Shown: positions 54,196 to 63,410 of the stretch, piece after piece
How positions within the stretch are numbered: position 1 is the first letter of the stretch
Layout of the letters: each line of letters opens with the position of its first letter
DNA from: Streptomyces violens
GTDB taxonomy: Bacteria; Actinomycetota; Actinomycetes; Streptomycetales; Streptomycetaceae
DNA: 64,000 nt
Assembly (NCBI RefSeq): GCF_000717745.1
Contig: NZ_JOBH01000024.1
Span: 32,311-96,310, forward strand
Direction of reading: 5' to 3'
Position numbers and translations under genes: made by a program
Notes under the pieces: generated by a model
What the model saw: the letters and a program-made list of their open reading frames with translations, nothing else
Database searches by the model: none
Told to the model about the DNA's origin: nothing

Positions 54196-55235
54196 TGTTC
54201 GCGGTTCTTGCTGATGTCCTCGGACGCCACGGTCTTCGGGTCGTCGATCTTCTGCCCGTACTTGGTGAACAGCTCGGGCACCTTCGCGCCCTCGACCACC
54301 GGGTTGACGAACATCTGCAGCGGCAGGTCCTCCTGGAACTTCTTGCTGATCAGGAAGTCCAGCAGCGCCTTGCCGCCCTTCTCGTTCGCCGCGCCCTTCA
54401 GCAGCCCGGCGAACTCGGTCTGCCGGAAGCAGGTCCCGGTGGCGACGCCGGTCGGCGCCTCCTTCGGCGCCGGCTTCTTGCCCATGACCTCGGCGGGCGG
54501 GCTGGAGGCGTAGGAGACGACCAGCGGCTTGTCGCCCTTGCTGCCGGCCGCGCCCGAGAACCGCTCGTAGTACGCCTGCTCCCAGCCGTCGACGACCTCG
54601 ACGTCATTGGCCTTGAGCTTCTTCCAGTAGCCCTGCCAACCGCCCTTGCCGTACTCGGCGATGGTCCCGAGCTGGAAGGCCAGCCCCGGCGACGACGTGG
54701 CCGAGTTCTCGGTGACCAGCAGCCCCTTGTACACCGGCTTCACGAGGTCAGCGAACGTCTTCGGCGGCGCGATCCTGTGCTTGGCGAAGTACGCCTTGTC
54801 GTAGTTCACGCAGATGTCGCCGTAGTCGACGGGCGTGACACGGTGCTGCGCCTTGTCCAGCTGCAGCTTCTCCGGCACCTCGGCCAGGCCCTTGGCCTCG
54901 TACGGCGTGAAGAGCCCCTCGTCGAGCCCGCGCGACAGCAGCGTGTTGTCGATCCCGAAGAAGACGTCCCCCTGCGGGTTGTCCTTCGTCAGCACCGCCT
55001 GGTTGACGGCCTTGCCCGCGTCGCCGCCCTTGACGAGCTGGACCTTGTACCCGCTCTGCTTCTCGAACTCCTTCAGCACGGATTTCGAGGCCACGAACGA
55101 GTCGTGGGTGACGAGCTTGACGGTCTTGGTGTCCGCCGCCTCGTCACTGCCGGAGCCGCCGCAGGCGGCGAGCGTCATGGCGCCCAGCGTCACCGCGAGC
55201 CCGAGCGCTGCGGTTCTTCTTCTGCCGGTGGTCAC
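54159..55235 (-). CDS. Thiamine ABC transporter substrate-binding lipoprotein (ThiB-like)
   Basis: Extracellular binding protein of 358 residues. The signal peptide MTTGRRRTAALGLAVTLGA leads to a lipobox LAACG. The mature part has VKLVTHDSFVASKSVLKEFE, GDVFFGIDNTLLSRGLDEGL, VDYGDICVNYDKAYF and VVSYASSPPAEV, a set typical of ThiB/TbpA proteins. The GTG at 55235 follows AGGAGGA about ten nt upstream. The TPP riboswitch in its leader strongly supports thiamine or a derivative as ligand. Confidence 0.92.
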   Translation of the reverse strand: MTTGRRRTAALGLAVTLGAMTLAACGGSGSDEAADTKTVKLVTHDSFVASKSVLKEFEKQSGYKVQLVKGGDAGKAVNQAVLTKDNPQGDVFFGIDNTLLSRGLDEGLFTPYEAKGLAEVPEKLQLDKAQHRVTPVDYGDICVNYDKAYFAKHRIAPPKTFADLVKPVYKGLLVTENSATSSPGLAFQLGTIAEYGKGGWQGYWKKLKANDVEVVDGWEQAYYERFSGAAGSKGDKPLVVSYASSPPAEVMGKKPAPKEAPTGVATGTCFRQTEFAGLLKGAANEKGGKALLDFLISKKFQEDLPLQMFVNPVVEGAKVPELFTKYGQKIDDPKTVASEDISKNREQWIKQWSSLVVK

Positions 55236-55273
55236 CGTTGATCAGTCCTCCTGGCTGGCCAGGAAGAGACGCG

Positions 55274-55317
55274 GCCCTGCCCGCGGCGGCCGGCGGAACC
55301 GGCGCCGCGGGCAGGGC
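55274..55317 (-). terminator. GC-rich hairpin, likely riboswitch expression platform
   Basis: A 14-bp perfect stem (55274-55287 with 55304-55317) continued by a 5-bp inner helix, between the TPP aptamer and the ribosome site of the binding-protein gene. It has no U-tract. It may act as a terminator when TPP is bound; the anti-terminator partner was not worked out. Confidence 0.65.
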
Positions 55318-55338
55318 GCAACAGCATGAGTAAGACCG

Positions 55339-55436
55339 AACTTCCTACCCGGAATGACCCGGGCGAGGTTCAAGGGTCTGCGGCGGCGTCGTCACGACGG
55401 CCTGCCGCACTCTCAGCGCTGTGGCGCTCCCCTGTC
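55339..55436 (-). ncRNA. TPP riboswitch (THI element)
   Basis: Read on the minus strand, the leader has AGGGGAGC, then GCTGAGAGTGCGG, a variable arm, then GACCCTTGAACCTCG, GCCCGGGTCATTCCGGG and a closing TAGGAAG. These are the conserved CUGAGA and ACCnUUGAACCU blocks of the thiamine pyrophosphate aptamer. It precedes the thiamine-type ABC operon and lowers its expression when TPP is plentiful, by family knowledge. Confidence 0.95.
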
Positions 55437-55474
55437 GGATGATGTCTGTGTGGAGATGTTCGAACGCTACGGTA

Positions 55475-56581
55475 TCAGCGCTCCGACGCCGCGAGCTGGC
55501 CGCAGGCGCCGTCGATCTCCTGGCCACGGGTGTCCCGCACGGTCACCGGCACGCCGTGCGCCGCGATCGCCTCGACGAACGCCTTCTCGTCCTCGGGCCG
55601 CGACGCGGTCCACTTCGAGCCGGGCGTGGGGTTCAGCGGAATCAGGTTCACATGCACCCGCTTCCCCTTGAGCAGCTTCCCGAGCAGGTCCCCGCGCCAC
55701 GCCTGGTCGTTGATGTCCCTGATCAGGGCGTACTCGATCGAGATCCGCCGCCCGGACTTCTCGGCGTACGTCCACGCCGCGTCCAGCACCTCGCGCACCT
55801 TCCACCGCGTGTTCACCGGCACGAGCGTGTCCCGCAGCTCGTCGTCCGGCGCGTGCAGCGAGACGGCCAGCCGGCACTTGAAGCCCTCGTCGGCGAAGCG
55901 CAGCATCGCCGGCACCAGCCCCACCGTGGACACGGTGATCCCCCGCTGCGACAGCCCCAGCCCGTCCGGCTCGGGGTCGGTCAGCCGCCGGATGGCCCCC
56001 GTCACCCGGTTGTAGTTGGCGAGCGGCTCACCCATGCCCATGAACACGATGTTCGACAGCCGCGCCGGCCCACCAGGAATCTCCCCATCCCTGAGCGCCC
56101 GCATACCGTCAACAATCTGATGAACGATCTCGGCGGTCGAGAGGTTCCGGTCCAGCCCCGCCTGCCCCGTCGCGCAGAACGGGCAGTTCATCCCGCACCC
56201 GGCCTGCGAGGAGATGCACATGGTCACCCGGTCCGGGTACCGCATCAGCACCGACTCGACCAGCGTCCCGTCGAAGAGCTTCCACAGCGTCTTGCGTGTC
56301 TGGTCGTCGTCGCACGAGATGTGCCGCACCACGCTCATCAGCTCCGGCAGCATCTCGGCCGCCAGCTTCTCGCGCGCCGCGGCGGGAATGTCCGTCCACT
56401 GCTCCGGGTCGTGCGCGTACCGCGCGAAGTAGTGCTGCGAAAGCTGCTTGGCGCGGAACGGCTTCTCCCCGATCGCCGCCACGGCCTCCTTGCGCTCAGC
56501 AGGCGAAAGATCGGCAAGATGCCGCGGCGGCTTCTTGGCCCCGCGCGGCGCGACAAAAGTAAGTTCTCCAGGTGCAGGCAT
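55475..56581 (-). CDS. rlmN: 23S rRNA/tRNA adenine C2-methyltransferase RlmN
   Basis: Radical SAM enzyme methylating A2503 of 23S rRNA and A37 of some tRNAs. The 368-residue protein has the cluster motif CGMNCPFC (Cys129, 133, 136), preceded by TMCISSQAG with the methyl-carrier-region Cys122, and [14 protein letters not shown] for SAM binding. The C-terminal DGACGQLA holds the second reactive Cys. The start is the ATG at 56581, where family similarity begins ([10 protein letters not shown]), behind a weak GGACGGA; the frame reaches 56614. It stands alone between the riboswitch leader and a DUF4242 gene. Confidence 0.96.
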   Translation of the reverse strand: MPAPGELTFVAPRGAKKPPRHLADLSPAERKEAVAAIGEKPFRAKQLSQHYFARYAHDPEQWTDIPAAAREKLAAEMLPELMSVVRHISCDDDQTRKTLWKLFDGTLVESVLMRYPDRVTMCISSQAGCGMNCPFCATGQAGLDRNLSTAEIVHQIVDGMRALRDGEIPGGPARLSNIVFMGMGEPLANYNRVTGAIRRLTDPEPDGLGLSQRGITVSTVGLVPAMLRFADEGFKCRLAVSLHAPDDELRDTLVPVNTRWKVREVLDAAWTYAEKSGRRISIEYALIRDINDQAWRGDLLGKLLKGKRVHVNLIPLNPTPGSKWTASRPEDEKAFVEAIAAHGVPVTVRDTRGQEIDGACGQLAASER

Positions 56582-56793
56582 GGTCCGTCCAGTGTGGCAG
56601 ATCATTCGGCCCACCCCTGGTGGGAAGCAGCGTGGAAGCCGTCACCCTCCGCCGTACCGCCGGCGCCTGCCGGCCGTGGCCTTCCCGGTCGCCGGTGCGG
56701 GCGTGCGGGCAGAGGATGGAGGTGACGGCGCTGGTACGCGGGCTCGGCGCGGTTCGGGGCCGGGACGCGTGAACCGGAAGGAGGCGCAGTGCC

Positions 56794-57042
56794 ATGGCTC
56801 AGTTCATGGACGTCCACCACGGGATGAAGGACCTCACGGCCGACCAGCTGCGGCAGGCTCACCAGGCCGACCTCGCCATCGAGAAGGAAGAAGGCGTCCA
56901 CTTCGAAAAGGCGTGGGCGGACCCGGGGTCCGGCACGGTCTACTGCCTCTCCGAGGCCCCCTCGGCCGACGCGGTCCAGCGCGTCCACGAACGCGCCGGT
57001 CACCGGGCCGATGAGATCCACCCGGTGCCCTTGACCGTGTGA
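56794..57042 (+). CDS. DUF4242 small protein
   Basis: Protein of 82 residues: MAQFMDVHHGMKDLTADQLR, then KAWADPGSGTVYCLSEAPSA and a VHERAGHRADEIHPV end. This matches DUF4242, a ferredoxin-like fold family whose studied Streptomyces member binds nickel. His8, His9, a Cys at about 51 and His residues near the end could be ligands. The ATG at 56794 has AAGGAGG upstream. It is divergent from rlmN and converges on cdsA with a strong shared terminator. Confidence 0.88.
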   Translation: MAQFMDVHHGMKDLTADQLRQAHQADLAIEKEEGVHFEKAWADPGSGTVYCLSEAPSADAVQRVHERAGHRADEIHPVPLTV

Positions 57043-57058
57043 GGCACCCGAAGAAGAT

Positions 57059-57093
57059 CACAGGCCCCCGCGCAGCTCGCGCGGGGGCCTGTG
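57059..57093. terminator. Bidirectional terminator between DUF4242 gene and cdsA
   Basis: Perfect 15-bp stem (57059-57073 with 57079-57093) and a 5-nt AGCTC loop, between two convergent stop codons. Confidence 0.85.
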
Positions 57094-57115
57094 GGGTGGA
57101 ACGGTGGTGTCCGCG

Positions 57116-58276
57116 TCAGCCCGTGCCGACGAAGATGACCAGGAGGAGCCAGACCACCGGGGCCGTCGGCAGCAGGGAGTCCAGCCGGTCCATGATCCCG
57201 CCGTGGCCGGGCAGCAGCGTGCCCATGTCCTTGATGCCGAGGTCGCGCTTGATCATGGACTCGCCGAGGTCGCCGAGGGTGGCGCTGGCGGCGACGGCAA
57301 GGCCCAGGAGCAGGCCCTGCCACCACGCGCCGTTCTCGATGAGGAACTCCATGCACAGCGCGCCCGCCGCCATGGCGAAGGCCACCGCGCCGACGAGGCC
57401 CTCGCGGGTCTTGCCGGGGCTGATGCGGGGGGCGAGCTTGTGCTTGCCGAAGCGCCAGCCGACGGCGTACGCGCCGGTGTCGCTGACGACCGTGAGCAGC
57501 AGGAAGGTGAGGACCCGGTACGGGCCGTCGGCATCCGCCGCGAGCATCAGGGCGACGAACGTCGCGAGGAACGGTACGTAGAACGCCGCGAAGACGCCGG
57601 CCGTGACGTCCCGCAGGTAGTTCTCCGGTGCCTCGGTCATCCGCCAGACCAGGACGGCGAGCGCGGTGAGCGCCATCGCCACCCAGGCGCCCTCGGCCCC
57701 GCGTACGTACCCGGCGACGATCATCGCCGTACCGCCGACCGCGAGCGGTACGAGCGGTACGCGGATGTCCTTGCGCTCCGCGAGGCGGGAGGTCAGCTCC
57801 CACAGCCCGACGACCACGGCGACCGCGACGACGCCCACGAAGACGGGCTTGTAGACGAACAGCGAGAGCACGATGACCGCGCCGAGGCCGACGCCCACCC
57901 CTATGGCGGCCCGCAGATTGCGGCCCGCGCTCTTCTTCGCCGGCTTGTCCGAAGAGGGGCTGTCGTCCGGTGCCGGCGGGGTTGTGGGCATGGGTTCCTG
58001 GGGGTGGTCATCGCGGAAGAGGGGGCCACTCAGCCGAGCGGCCCCCCGATCGTCCCGGTGGTCGTCCTGGTCTCCGCCTGCGTCGGGCACGGTGGGCATG
58101 GGCCGAGTCTGCGCTGCCGCGGCCCGGTCGTGCACGGGACCCGCCGACGGGGCCGGTGGCCCCTCCCAGCCGTAGCCGGGGGTCGGTCCCGTGCCGGCCG
58201 CCCATGGGCCGGCGCCGGGTGGGGTCCCGCCCGCCGAGGGCGAGGGCCGGGCCCCCCAGGATGACTCGTTCATCAC
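57116..58276 (-). CDS. cdsA: Phosphatidate cytidylyltransferase
   Basis: Membrane enzyme making CDP-diacylglycerol from phosphatidate and CTP. 386 residues; the first 120 are Pro/Gly/Asp-rich and cytosolic, an extension beyond the usual 270. About eight membrane helices follow. The signature region reads [15 protein letters not shown], then [16 protein letters not shown], with the conserved Asp residues. The GTG at 58276 overlaps the frr stop (GTGA); the ATG at 58273 is an equal choice. The rpsB-tsf-pyrH-frr-cdsA order is widely conserved. Confidence 0.95.
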   Translation of the reverse strand: MMNESSWGARPSPSAGGTPPGAGPWAAGTGPTPGYGWEGPPAPSAGPVHDRAAAAQTRPMPTVPDAGGDQDDHRDDRGAARLSGPLFRDDHPQEPMPTTPPAPDDSPSSDKPAKKSAGRNLRAAIGVGVGLGAVIVLSLFVYKPVFVGVVAVAVVVGLWELTSRLAERKDIRVPLVPLAVGGTAMIVAGYVRGAEGAWVAMALTALAVLVWRMTEAPENYLRDVTAGVFAAFYVPFLATFVALMLAADADGPYRVLTFLLLTVVSDTGAYAVGWRFGKHKLAPRISPGKTREGLVGAVAFAMAAGALCMEFLIENGAWWQGLLLGLAVAASATLGDLGESMIKRDLGIKDMGTLLPGHGGIMDRLDSLLPTAPVVWLLLVIFVGTG

Positions 58277-58833
58277 ACCTCGAGCAGCTCGGATTCCTTG
58301 TGCTTGAGCAGCTCGTCCACCTGCGCGACGTACTTCGCGGTGGTGTCGTCGAGCTCCTTCTCGGCGCGGCGCACCTCGTCCTCGCCGGACTCCTTGTCCT
58401 TGACGAGCTTGTCGAGGGTCTCCTTGGCCTTGCGGCGGATGCTGCGGATCGAGATCTTCGCGTCCTCGGCCTTGTTCTTGGCGACCTTGATGAACTCCTT
58501 GCGGCGCTCTTCAGTGAGCTCCGGGAAGTTCACGCGAATGATGTTGCCGTCGTTGCTCGGGTTGACGCCGAGGTCGGAGTCGCGGATGGCCTGCTCGATG
58601 TTGCGCAGCGCGCTCTTGTCGAACGGGGTCACCACGGCCATCCGCGGCTCGGGCACCGAGAACGACGCCAGCTGGTTGATCGGCGTCAAGGCACCGTAGT
58701 AGTCCGCCACGATCTTGTTGAACATCGCCGGGTGCGCACGCCCGGTGCGGATCGCGGCGAAGTCCTCCTTGGCGACCACGACGGCCTTCTCCATCTTCTC
58801 CTCGGCCTCGAGGAGGGTCTCTTCGATCACCAC
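58273..58833 (-). CDS. frr: Ribosome recycling factor
   Basis: Releases ribosomes from mRNA after termination, with EF-G. 186 residues: [56 protein letters not shown] and a C-terminal helix [20 protein letters not shown], all characteristic. It starts about 225 nt after pyrH and is coupled to cdsA by overlap. Length is standard. Confidence 0.97.
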   Translation of the reverse strand: MVIEETLLEAEEKMEKAVVVAKEDFAAIRTGRAHPAMFNKIVADYYGALTPINQLASFSVPEPRMAVVTPFDKSALRNIEQAIRDSDLGVNPSNDGNIIRVNFPELTEERRKEFIKVAKNKAEDAKISIRSIRRKAKETLDKLVKDKESGEDEVRRAEKELDDTTAKYVAQVDELLKHKESELLEV

Positions 58834-58959
58834 TTGCTCCTGGTCTTAATCGTAAGAAGCAGAGCCTCGCCCCTGCGCGCGTCTTCTCCTGCACGGTGTC
58901 CGACCGGCAGGCGGTTGTCCATCCCCGTGCCGTGGTCTTCCCACGGCCGGGAGTTGCCG

Positions 58960-59042
58960 CGCGTACGGGGATGCCGTCCGTACGGCGCGTACGGACGTGC
59001 TCTTCCGTACGGCCGTACGAACACGTGCTGCCCGTACGGATC
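58960..59042. repeat. Cluster of CGTACG palindromes between pyrH and frr
   Basis: Six CGTACG cores occur within about 80 bp, including a perfect hairpin GTCCGTACG-GCG-CGTACGGAC (58976-58996). The 226-bp pyrH-frr gap has no gene; the hairpin may end pyrH transcripts in part. Confidence 0.6.
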
Positions 59043-59059
59043 CGCGGCGGTGCGGGCCG

Positions 59060-59833
59060 TCAGGCCCGGGTGCCCTGATCGCTGACGAGCGTGCCGATCT
59101 TCTCACCCTTCACGGCGCGCGCGATATTGCCCTCTGCGAGCAGCTCGAAGACGAGGATCGGGAGCTTGTTGTCGCGGCACAGCGTGATGGCGGTGGCATC
59201 GGCGACCTTCAGGTCGCGGGTGATGACCTCGCCGTACTCGAGCGCGTCGAACTTCACCGCGTCGGGGTTCTTCTTGGGGTCGGAGTCGTAGACGCCGTCG
59301 ACCCCGTTCTTGCCCATGAGCATGGCCTGGGCGTCGATCTCCAGGGCGCGCTGGGCGGCGGTGGTGTCGGTGGAGAAGTACGGCATGCCCATGCCCGCAC
59401 CGAAGATGACGACGCGGTCCTTCTCCAGGTGGCGGATGGCGCGGAGCGGGATGTACGGCTCGGCGACCTGGCCCATGGTGATGGCGGTCTGCACGCGGCA
59501 GTCGATGCCCTCCTTCTCCAGGAAGTCCTGGAGGGCCAGGCAGTTCATGACCGTGCCGAGCATGCCCATGTAGTCGCTGCGGGCCCGGTCCATGCCACGC
59601 TGCTGCAGCTCGGCGCCGCGGAAGAAGTTGCCGCCACCGATCACGATGGCGATCTCGTAGCCGTCACGGACCACGGCGGCGATCTCACGGGCCATGGCGT
59701 GCACGACGTCGGGGTCGACACCCAGTCCCCCGCCGCCGGCGAACGCCTCCCCCGAAAGCTTCAGAAGGAAGCGCCCCTTGCCCTTTTTGTGGGTCTCGGG
59801 GGCTTTGTCAGCGTCGTCGGCACCGTGATTCAT
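59060..59833 (-). CDS. pyrH: UMP kinase
   Basis: Phosphorylates UMP to UDP; hexameric and GTP-regulated in bacteria. About 257 residues from the ATG at 59833, which follows GAGGAGA; the start at 59851 would include the ribosome site. Core blocks: [65 protein letters not shown] and [15 protein letters not shown]. The N-terminal 24 residues ([20 protein letters not shown]) are a polar extension usual in Streptomyces. It follows the rpsB-tsf terminator, so it probably has its own promoter. Confidence 0.97.
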   Translation of the reverse strand: MNHGADDADKAPETHKKGKGRFLLKLSGEAFAGGGGLGVDPDVVHAMAREIAAVVRDGYEIAIVIGGGNFFRGAELQQRGMDRARSDYMGMLGTVMNCLALQDFLEKEGIDCRVQTAITMGQVAEPYIPLRAIRHLEKDRVVIFGAGMGMPYFSTDTTAAQRALEIDAQAMLMGKNGVDGVYDSDPKKNPDAVKFDALEYGEVITRDLKVADATAITLCRDNKLPILVFELLAEGNIARAVKGEKIGTLVSDQGTRA

Positions 59834-59860
59834 TGCGCTCTCCTCGTGCACATACGAAGA

Positions 59861-59906
59861 AGGCCATTGCCGGGGGTCTGGTCAGATCCCTGTACGGCAA
59901 TGGCCT
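59861..59906 (-). terminator. Terminator after rpsB-tsf
   Basis: Twelve-bp perfect arms (59861-59872 with 59895-59906) enclosing an inner GGGTCTG/CAGATCCC helix, between tsf and pyrH. Confidence 0.85.
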
Positions 59907-60039
59907 CCTCGTCACATCTGCGGTCGGCCGGTGAGCGGCCGACTGCGTACGACCCTAGCGGGGCCGCGGGTCATTCGCTGCCCTGCGACAGGCCCTCGGC
60001 CCCGAAGGCCGTGGCCCGACGGCAAGGCTTCCGCTCAGG

Positions 60040-60876
60040 TCAGATGCCGACCTTGATGCGCGCGAAGCGCTTCAGGGTGACACCGGCCTCCTGGAGGACC
60101 TTCTCGACGGACTTCTTGTTGTCGAGCGCGTACGGCTGGCCCAGCAGCGTCGCATCCTTGAAGAAGCCGTTGAGGCGACCCTCGACGATCTTCGGCAGGG
60201 CAGCCTCGGGCTTGCCCTCCGCGCGGGTGGTCTCCTCGGCGACGCGGCGCTCGGCCTCGACGACGTCCGCCGGGACGTCCTCGCGGGAGAGGTACTTCGG
60301 CGCGAAGGCGGCGATGTGCTGCGCGACGCCCTTGGCGACCTCGGCGTTCTCCTTGTCGAGCTCGACGAGGACGCCGATCTGCGGGGGCAGGTCGGGCATG
60401 GTGCGGTGCATGTACGCCAGCACGAAGCCGTCGGTGAACTGCGCGAAGCGGTCCAGGACGATCTTCTCGCCGAGGTTGGCGTTGGCCTCGTCCACGAACG
60501 CCTGGACGGTCTTGCCGGCCTCGATCTCGGAGGCGAGCAGCGCCTGGATGTCGGCGGGCTGCGTCTTGGCGACGTGCGCGGCGATCTCGTTGGCGACGGC
60601 CTGGAACTTGTCACCCTTGGCGACGAAGTCCGTCTCGCACTTGAGCTCGACGATGACGCCGGAGGTGTTGTCGTCGGCGATCAGGGAGACCACGGCGCCG
60701 TTCTCGGCGGAGCGGCCCTCGCGCTTGGCGACGCCCTTCTGGCCCTTGATGCGCAGCGCCTCGACGGCCTTGTCGACGTTGCCCTCGGCCTCGTCCAGCG
60801 CCTTCTTGCAGTCCATCATGCCGGCGCCGGTGAGCTCACGGAGCTTCTTGACGTCAGCGGCGGTGTAGTTCGCCAT
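60040..60876 (-). CDS. tsf: Elongation factor Ts
   Basis: Guanine nucleotide exchange factor for EF-Tu. 278 residues: MANYTAADVKKLRELTGAGM, the UBA-like N-terminus, then CETDFVAKGDKFQ (the TDFVxK contact with EF-Tu near 81-88), and VDEANANLGEKIVLDRF; the C-terminal domain ends FARIKVGI. The start at 60876 begins at the family N-terminus; the frame continues to 60945 but this is the intergenic hairpin. The ribosome site (AGAGAC) is weak. Confidence 0.97.
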   Translation of the reverse strand: MANYTAADVKKLRELTGAGMMDCKKALDEAEGNVDKAVEALRIKGQKGVAKREGRSAENGAVVSLIADDNTSGVIVELKCETDFVAKGDKFQAVANEIAAHVAKTQPADIQALLASEIEAGKTVQAFVDEANANLGEKIVLDRFAQFTDGFVLAYMHRTMPDLPPQIGVLVELDKENAEVAKGVAQHIAAFAPKYLSREDVPADVVEAERRVAEETTRAEGKPEAALPKIVEGRLNGFFKDATLLGQPYALDNKKSVEKVLQEAGVTLKRFARIKVGI

Positions 60877-60920
60877 GATCTGTTGAGTCTCTTCTCGAAA
60901 GTCGAAAGATCTACGGGTGG

Positions 60921-60958
60921 ACGGCGGGGGCGGTGCTTGTGGCACCGGCCCCCGCCGT
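60921..60958 (-). terminator. Intercistronic hairpin between rpsB and tsf
   Basis: An 11-bp stem (60921-60931 with 60948-60958) and inner GGTGC/GCACC helix with one bulge, in the 102-nt rpsB-tsf gap. It may attenuate transcription so that S2 and EF-Ts are made in different amounts. Confidence 0.65.
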
Positions 60959-60978
60959 CATCATCCGATGCTGAGGTG

Positions 60979-61875
60979 TCAGGCCTGCTCGGCCGGCTTC
61001 TCGGCCTCGGCCTCGGCGGCGGGGGCCTCGGCAGCGGCCTCGGCGGGCGCCTCGGCCGGCTTCTCCTCGGCCTTGGCCTCGTCGGCCTTGGGCTCCTCGG
61101 CCTTCTTCTCGCCCTCGAGCAGGTCACGCTCCCACTCGGCCAGCGGCTCGCCGGCGGCCTTCTCGCCCTTGGCCTCGGCGCCACCGGAGCGGGCGATGAG
61201 GCCCTCGGCGACGGCGTCGGCGATCACGCGGGTGAGCAGGGTGACGGAGCGGATCGCGTCGTCGTTGCCCGGGATCTTGTAGTCGACCTCGTCGGGGTCG
61301 CAGTTGGTGTCGAGGATGGCGACGACCGGGATGTTGAGCTTCCGGGCCTCACCGACCGCGATGTGCTCCTTCTTGGTGTCCACGATCCAGACGGCGCTGG
61401 GCACCTTCTGCATCTCGCGGATACCGCCGAGGGTCTTCTCCAGCTTGGCCTTCTCGCGCGAGAGCACGAGAAGCTCCTTCTTGGTGAGACCGGAGGCCGC
61501 GACGTCCTCGAAGTCGATCTGCTCGAGCTCCTTGAGGCGCTGCAGACGCTTGTAGACGGTCGAGAAGTTGGTCAGCATGCCGCCGAGCCAGCGCTGGTTC
61601 ACGTAGGGCATGCCCACGCGAGTCGCCTGCTCCGCGATGGCCTCCTGGGCCTGCTTCTTGGTGCCGACGAACATGACGGAGCCGCCGTGGGCGACGGTCT
61701 CCTTGACGAACTCGTAGGCGCGGTCGATGTACGACAGCGACTGGAGCAGGTCGATGATGTAGATGCCGTTGCGCTCGGTGAAGATGAAGCGCTTCATCTT
61801 CGGGTTCCAGCGGCGGGTCTGGTGCCCGAAGTGGACGCCACTCTCCAGCAGCTCCCGCATCGTGACGACGGCCAT
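60979..61875 (-). CDS. rpsB: 30S ribosomal protein S2
   Basis: Small-subunit protein of 298 residues. [69 protein letters not shown] and [19 protein letters not shown] are all hallmark S2 blocks. The last 55 residues are an Ala/Glu/Lys/Pro-rich tail ([20 protein letters not shown]), typical of Streptomyces. The ATG at 61875 has GAGGAGA upstream; the frame to 62046 is not coding. Confidence 0.97.
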   Translation of the reverse strand: MAVVTMRELLESGVHFGHQTRRWNPKMKRFIFTERNGIYIIDLLQSLSYIDRAYEFVKETVAHGGSVMFVGTKKQAQEAIAEQATRVGMPYVNQRWLGGMLTNFSTVYKRLQRLKELEQIDFEDVAASGLTKKELLVLSREKAKLEKTLGGIREMQKVPSAVWIVDTKKEHIAVGEARKLNIPVVAILDTNCDPDEVDYKIPGNDDAIRSVTLLTRVIADAVAEGLIARSGGAEAKGEKAAGEPLAEWERDLLEGEKKAEEPKADEAKAEEKPAEAPAEAAAEAPAAEAEAEKPAEQA

Positions 61876-62291
61876 GGCCGTTCTCCTCGTGTTTCTCGGT
61901 TCCACCGCGGCCGGGCGGCCGCTGTGCCTGACGCCCCTGCGCGCCTGCCTGCACGGGGGCTCCGGCATGTACCGGGACACCTGTTCAGGACCGAGGGACG
62001 CGGCCACCGTGTGCGCTGCGCCTCCACTGCGCTCCTTGCGAAGCACGGGGAGTCACGCGCCGGTGGCGGGGCGTGCGAAGTCGACCCGGTCACCCGGATC
62101 GCCACAAGAAGTGTACGGGACCGCCGAACCGCCTAGCGACATGCTGCGGGTGGGATGGGGTTCGGCGGTGAGGAGGGTCAGCTCGGGGTCGCTTCACTCA
62201 CACGCGTGACGGCGTTGTCCACAACCGCGGAGCGGTCCACAGCTCCCGACCAAGATCCCCCGGATTTCCCCTGATCCGCCACGGTCGTGCC
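61876..62291. other. Divergent rpsB / M23 peptidase intergenic region with DnaA-like boxes
   Basis: 416 bp without a gene. It holds the rpsB leader (about 61876-62110). It also carries TTGTCCACA (62215-62223) and the related CGGTCCACA (62233-62241), a DnaA box and a near-match 18 bp apart, close to the M23 start. No convincing promoter hexamers were identified; a TACACT on the minus strand near 62113 is a possible -10 for rpsB. Confidence 0.55.
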
Positions 62292-63410
62292 ATGCGCCAC
62301 TCACACCGTCTCCGGCTTCCCCGACTCCGGCTTCCGCGGTTCTCTGCTGGACCGCCGTCCTCGCCCTGTCGACCTCCAGGGCCTCTGCCGCCTGGCCCGC
62401 CTTGCCGGTGGCTGACAGGTCTCCTGCTCCCTCTCCCTGTCATGCGGTTACTCGCCCACCTCGCGTCCCGGCCTCCCGGCCGGCTCATCCCCCGCGCGAG
62501 GGCGCGCACCCCCCTGAACACGGCCGCCATCCTGAGCCTGTCCCTTTGCGCGCTCGGCTGCATGATCGGCTGCGTACTCCTGCTCGGCCCGGCGCTCTTC
62601 ACTCCGCTCTCCCCCGAGCCGAACCACAACGCCCCGACCGCAACCGGCACCGCGCTCTCACCTCACCTCACACCGGCCGCACACGCCCGCCCCGTCACCG
62701 GAGTCGCGTCATCGGAGTACCGCCCGGACGCGAATTCCGGCCCCGGGCCGAGCCCACCGGAGGGGACTTCCGAAACCCGGACGTGGCCAGTGACAGGGCC
62801 GGCCGGCGCGCGTCCATCCATCGCACGCCCCTGGTTGCCCCCACCCACCCCCTGGGCAGCCGGCCACCGCGGCGTGGACCTCGTCTCGCGGGCCGGAGCG
62901 ACCGTACGAGCCGCCGCCCCCGGCCGCGTCTCCTTCGCGGGCAAGGTCGCCGACCGAGGCGTCCTCTCCATCGAACTGCCCGGCTCCGGCCGACCACCGT
63001 TGCGCATCACGTACGAGCCGGTGCGCCCCACGGTCCGCAAAGGCGACCGCGTCAGAGCAGGCCAACCGGTCGCAGTCCTCCAGCCGGGCCCGTACCACTG
63101 CGACACCCCCTGTCTCCACTGGGGCCTACGCCGCGGCCGCACCTACCTGGACCCACTGTCCCTCCTCGTCCCGCCCTCCCCCCGCCTGCTCCCGGTCTTC
63201 CACATCCCCGAACCCACCCCGCCCCCAACTCCCAGAACTCCCAGTCCGGAGACCCCGCCCCTCTCCCCCACAGCGGCCGGCGCCCCCGCCCTGGCGACAG
63301 CCACAGCACTAGCAGCCATAGCCACCTGGTCCCACTCCCGCCTCCGACCCCAACGCTCCCGGCGACCTGCCCCCAGCCAGCAACACAACGAGAGGCCACT
63401 CCGCCATTGA
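62292..63410 (+). CDS. M23 family (LytM-like) peptidase, secreted or membrane-anchored
   Basis: Probable cell-wall endopeptidase. One membrane/signal helix (ILSLSLCALGCMIGCVLLLG) lies near residues 80-100. The M23 domain follows with HRGVDLVSRAGATVRAAAPG and VSFAGKVADRGVLSIEL, and CLHWGLRRGRTYLDPLSLL at the end. HxxxD is present, but the first His of the usual HxH is Cys (CLHWG), seen also in other actinobacterial members. A Pro-rich tail and a second hydrophobic segment end the protein. A TTA codon lies at 62448-62450. The start is uncertain: ATG 62292 or ATG 62442 (TTA as third codon); neither has a ribosome site. Confidence 0.8.
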   Translation: MRHSHRLRLPRLRLPRFSAGPPSSPCRPPGPLPPGPPCRWLTGLLLPLPVMRLLAHLASRPPGRLIPRARARTPLNTAAILSLSLCALGCMIGCVLLLGPALFTPLSPEPNHNAPTATGTALSPHLTPAAHARPVTGVASSEYRPDANSGPGPSPPEGTSETRTWPVTGPAGARPSIARPWLPPPTPWAAGHRGVDLVSRAGATVRAAAPGRVSFAGKVADRGVLSIELPGSGRPPLRITYEPVRPTVRKGDRVRAGQPVAVLQPGPYHCDTPCLHWGLRRGRTYLDPLSLLVPPSPRLLPVFHIPEPTPPPTPRTPSPETPPLSPTAAGAPALATATALAAIATWSHSRLRPQRSRRPAPSQQHNERPLRH

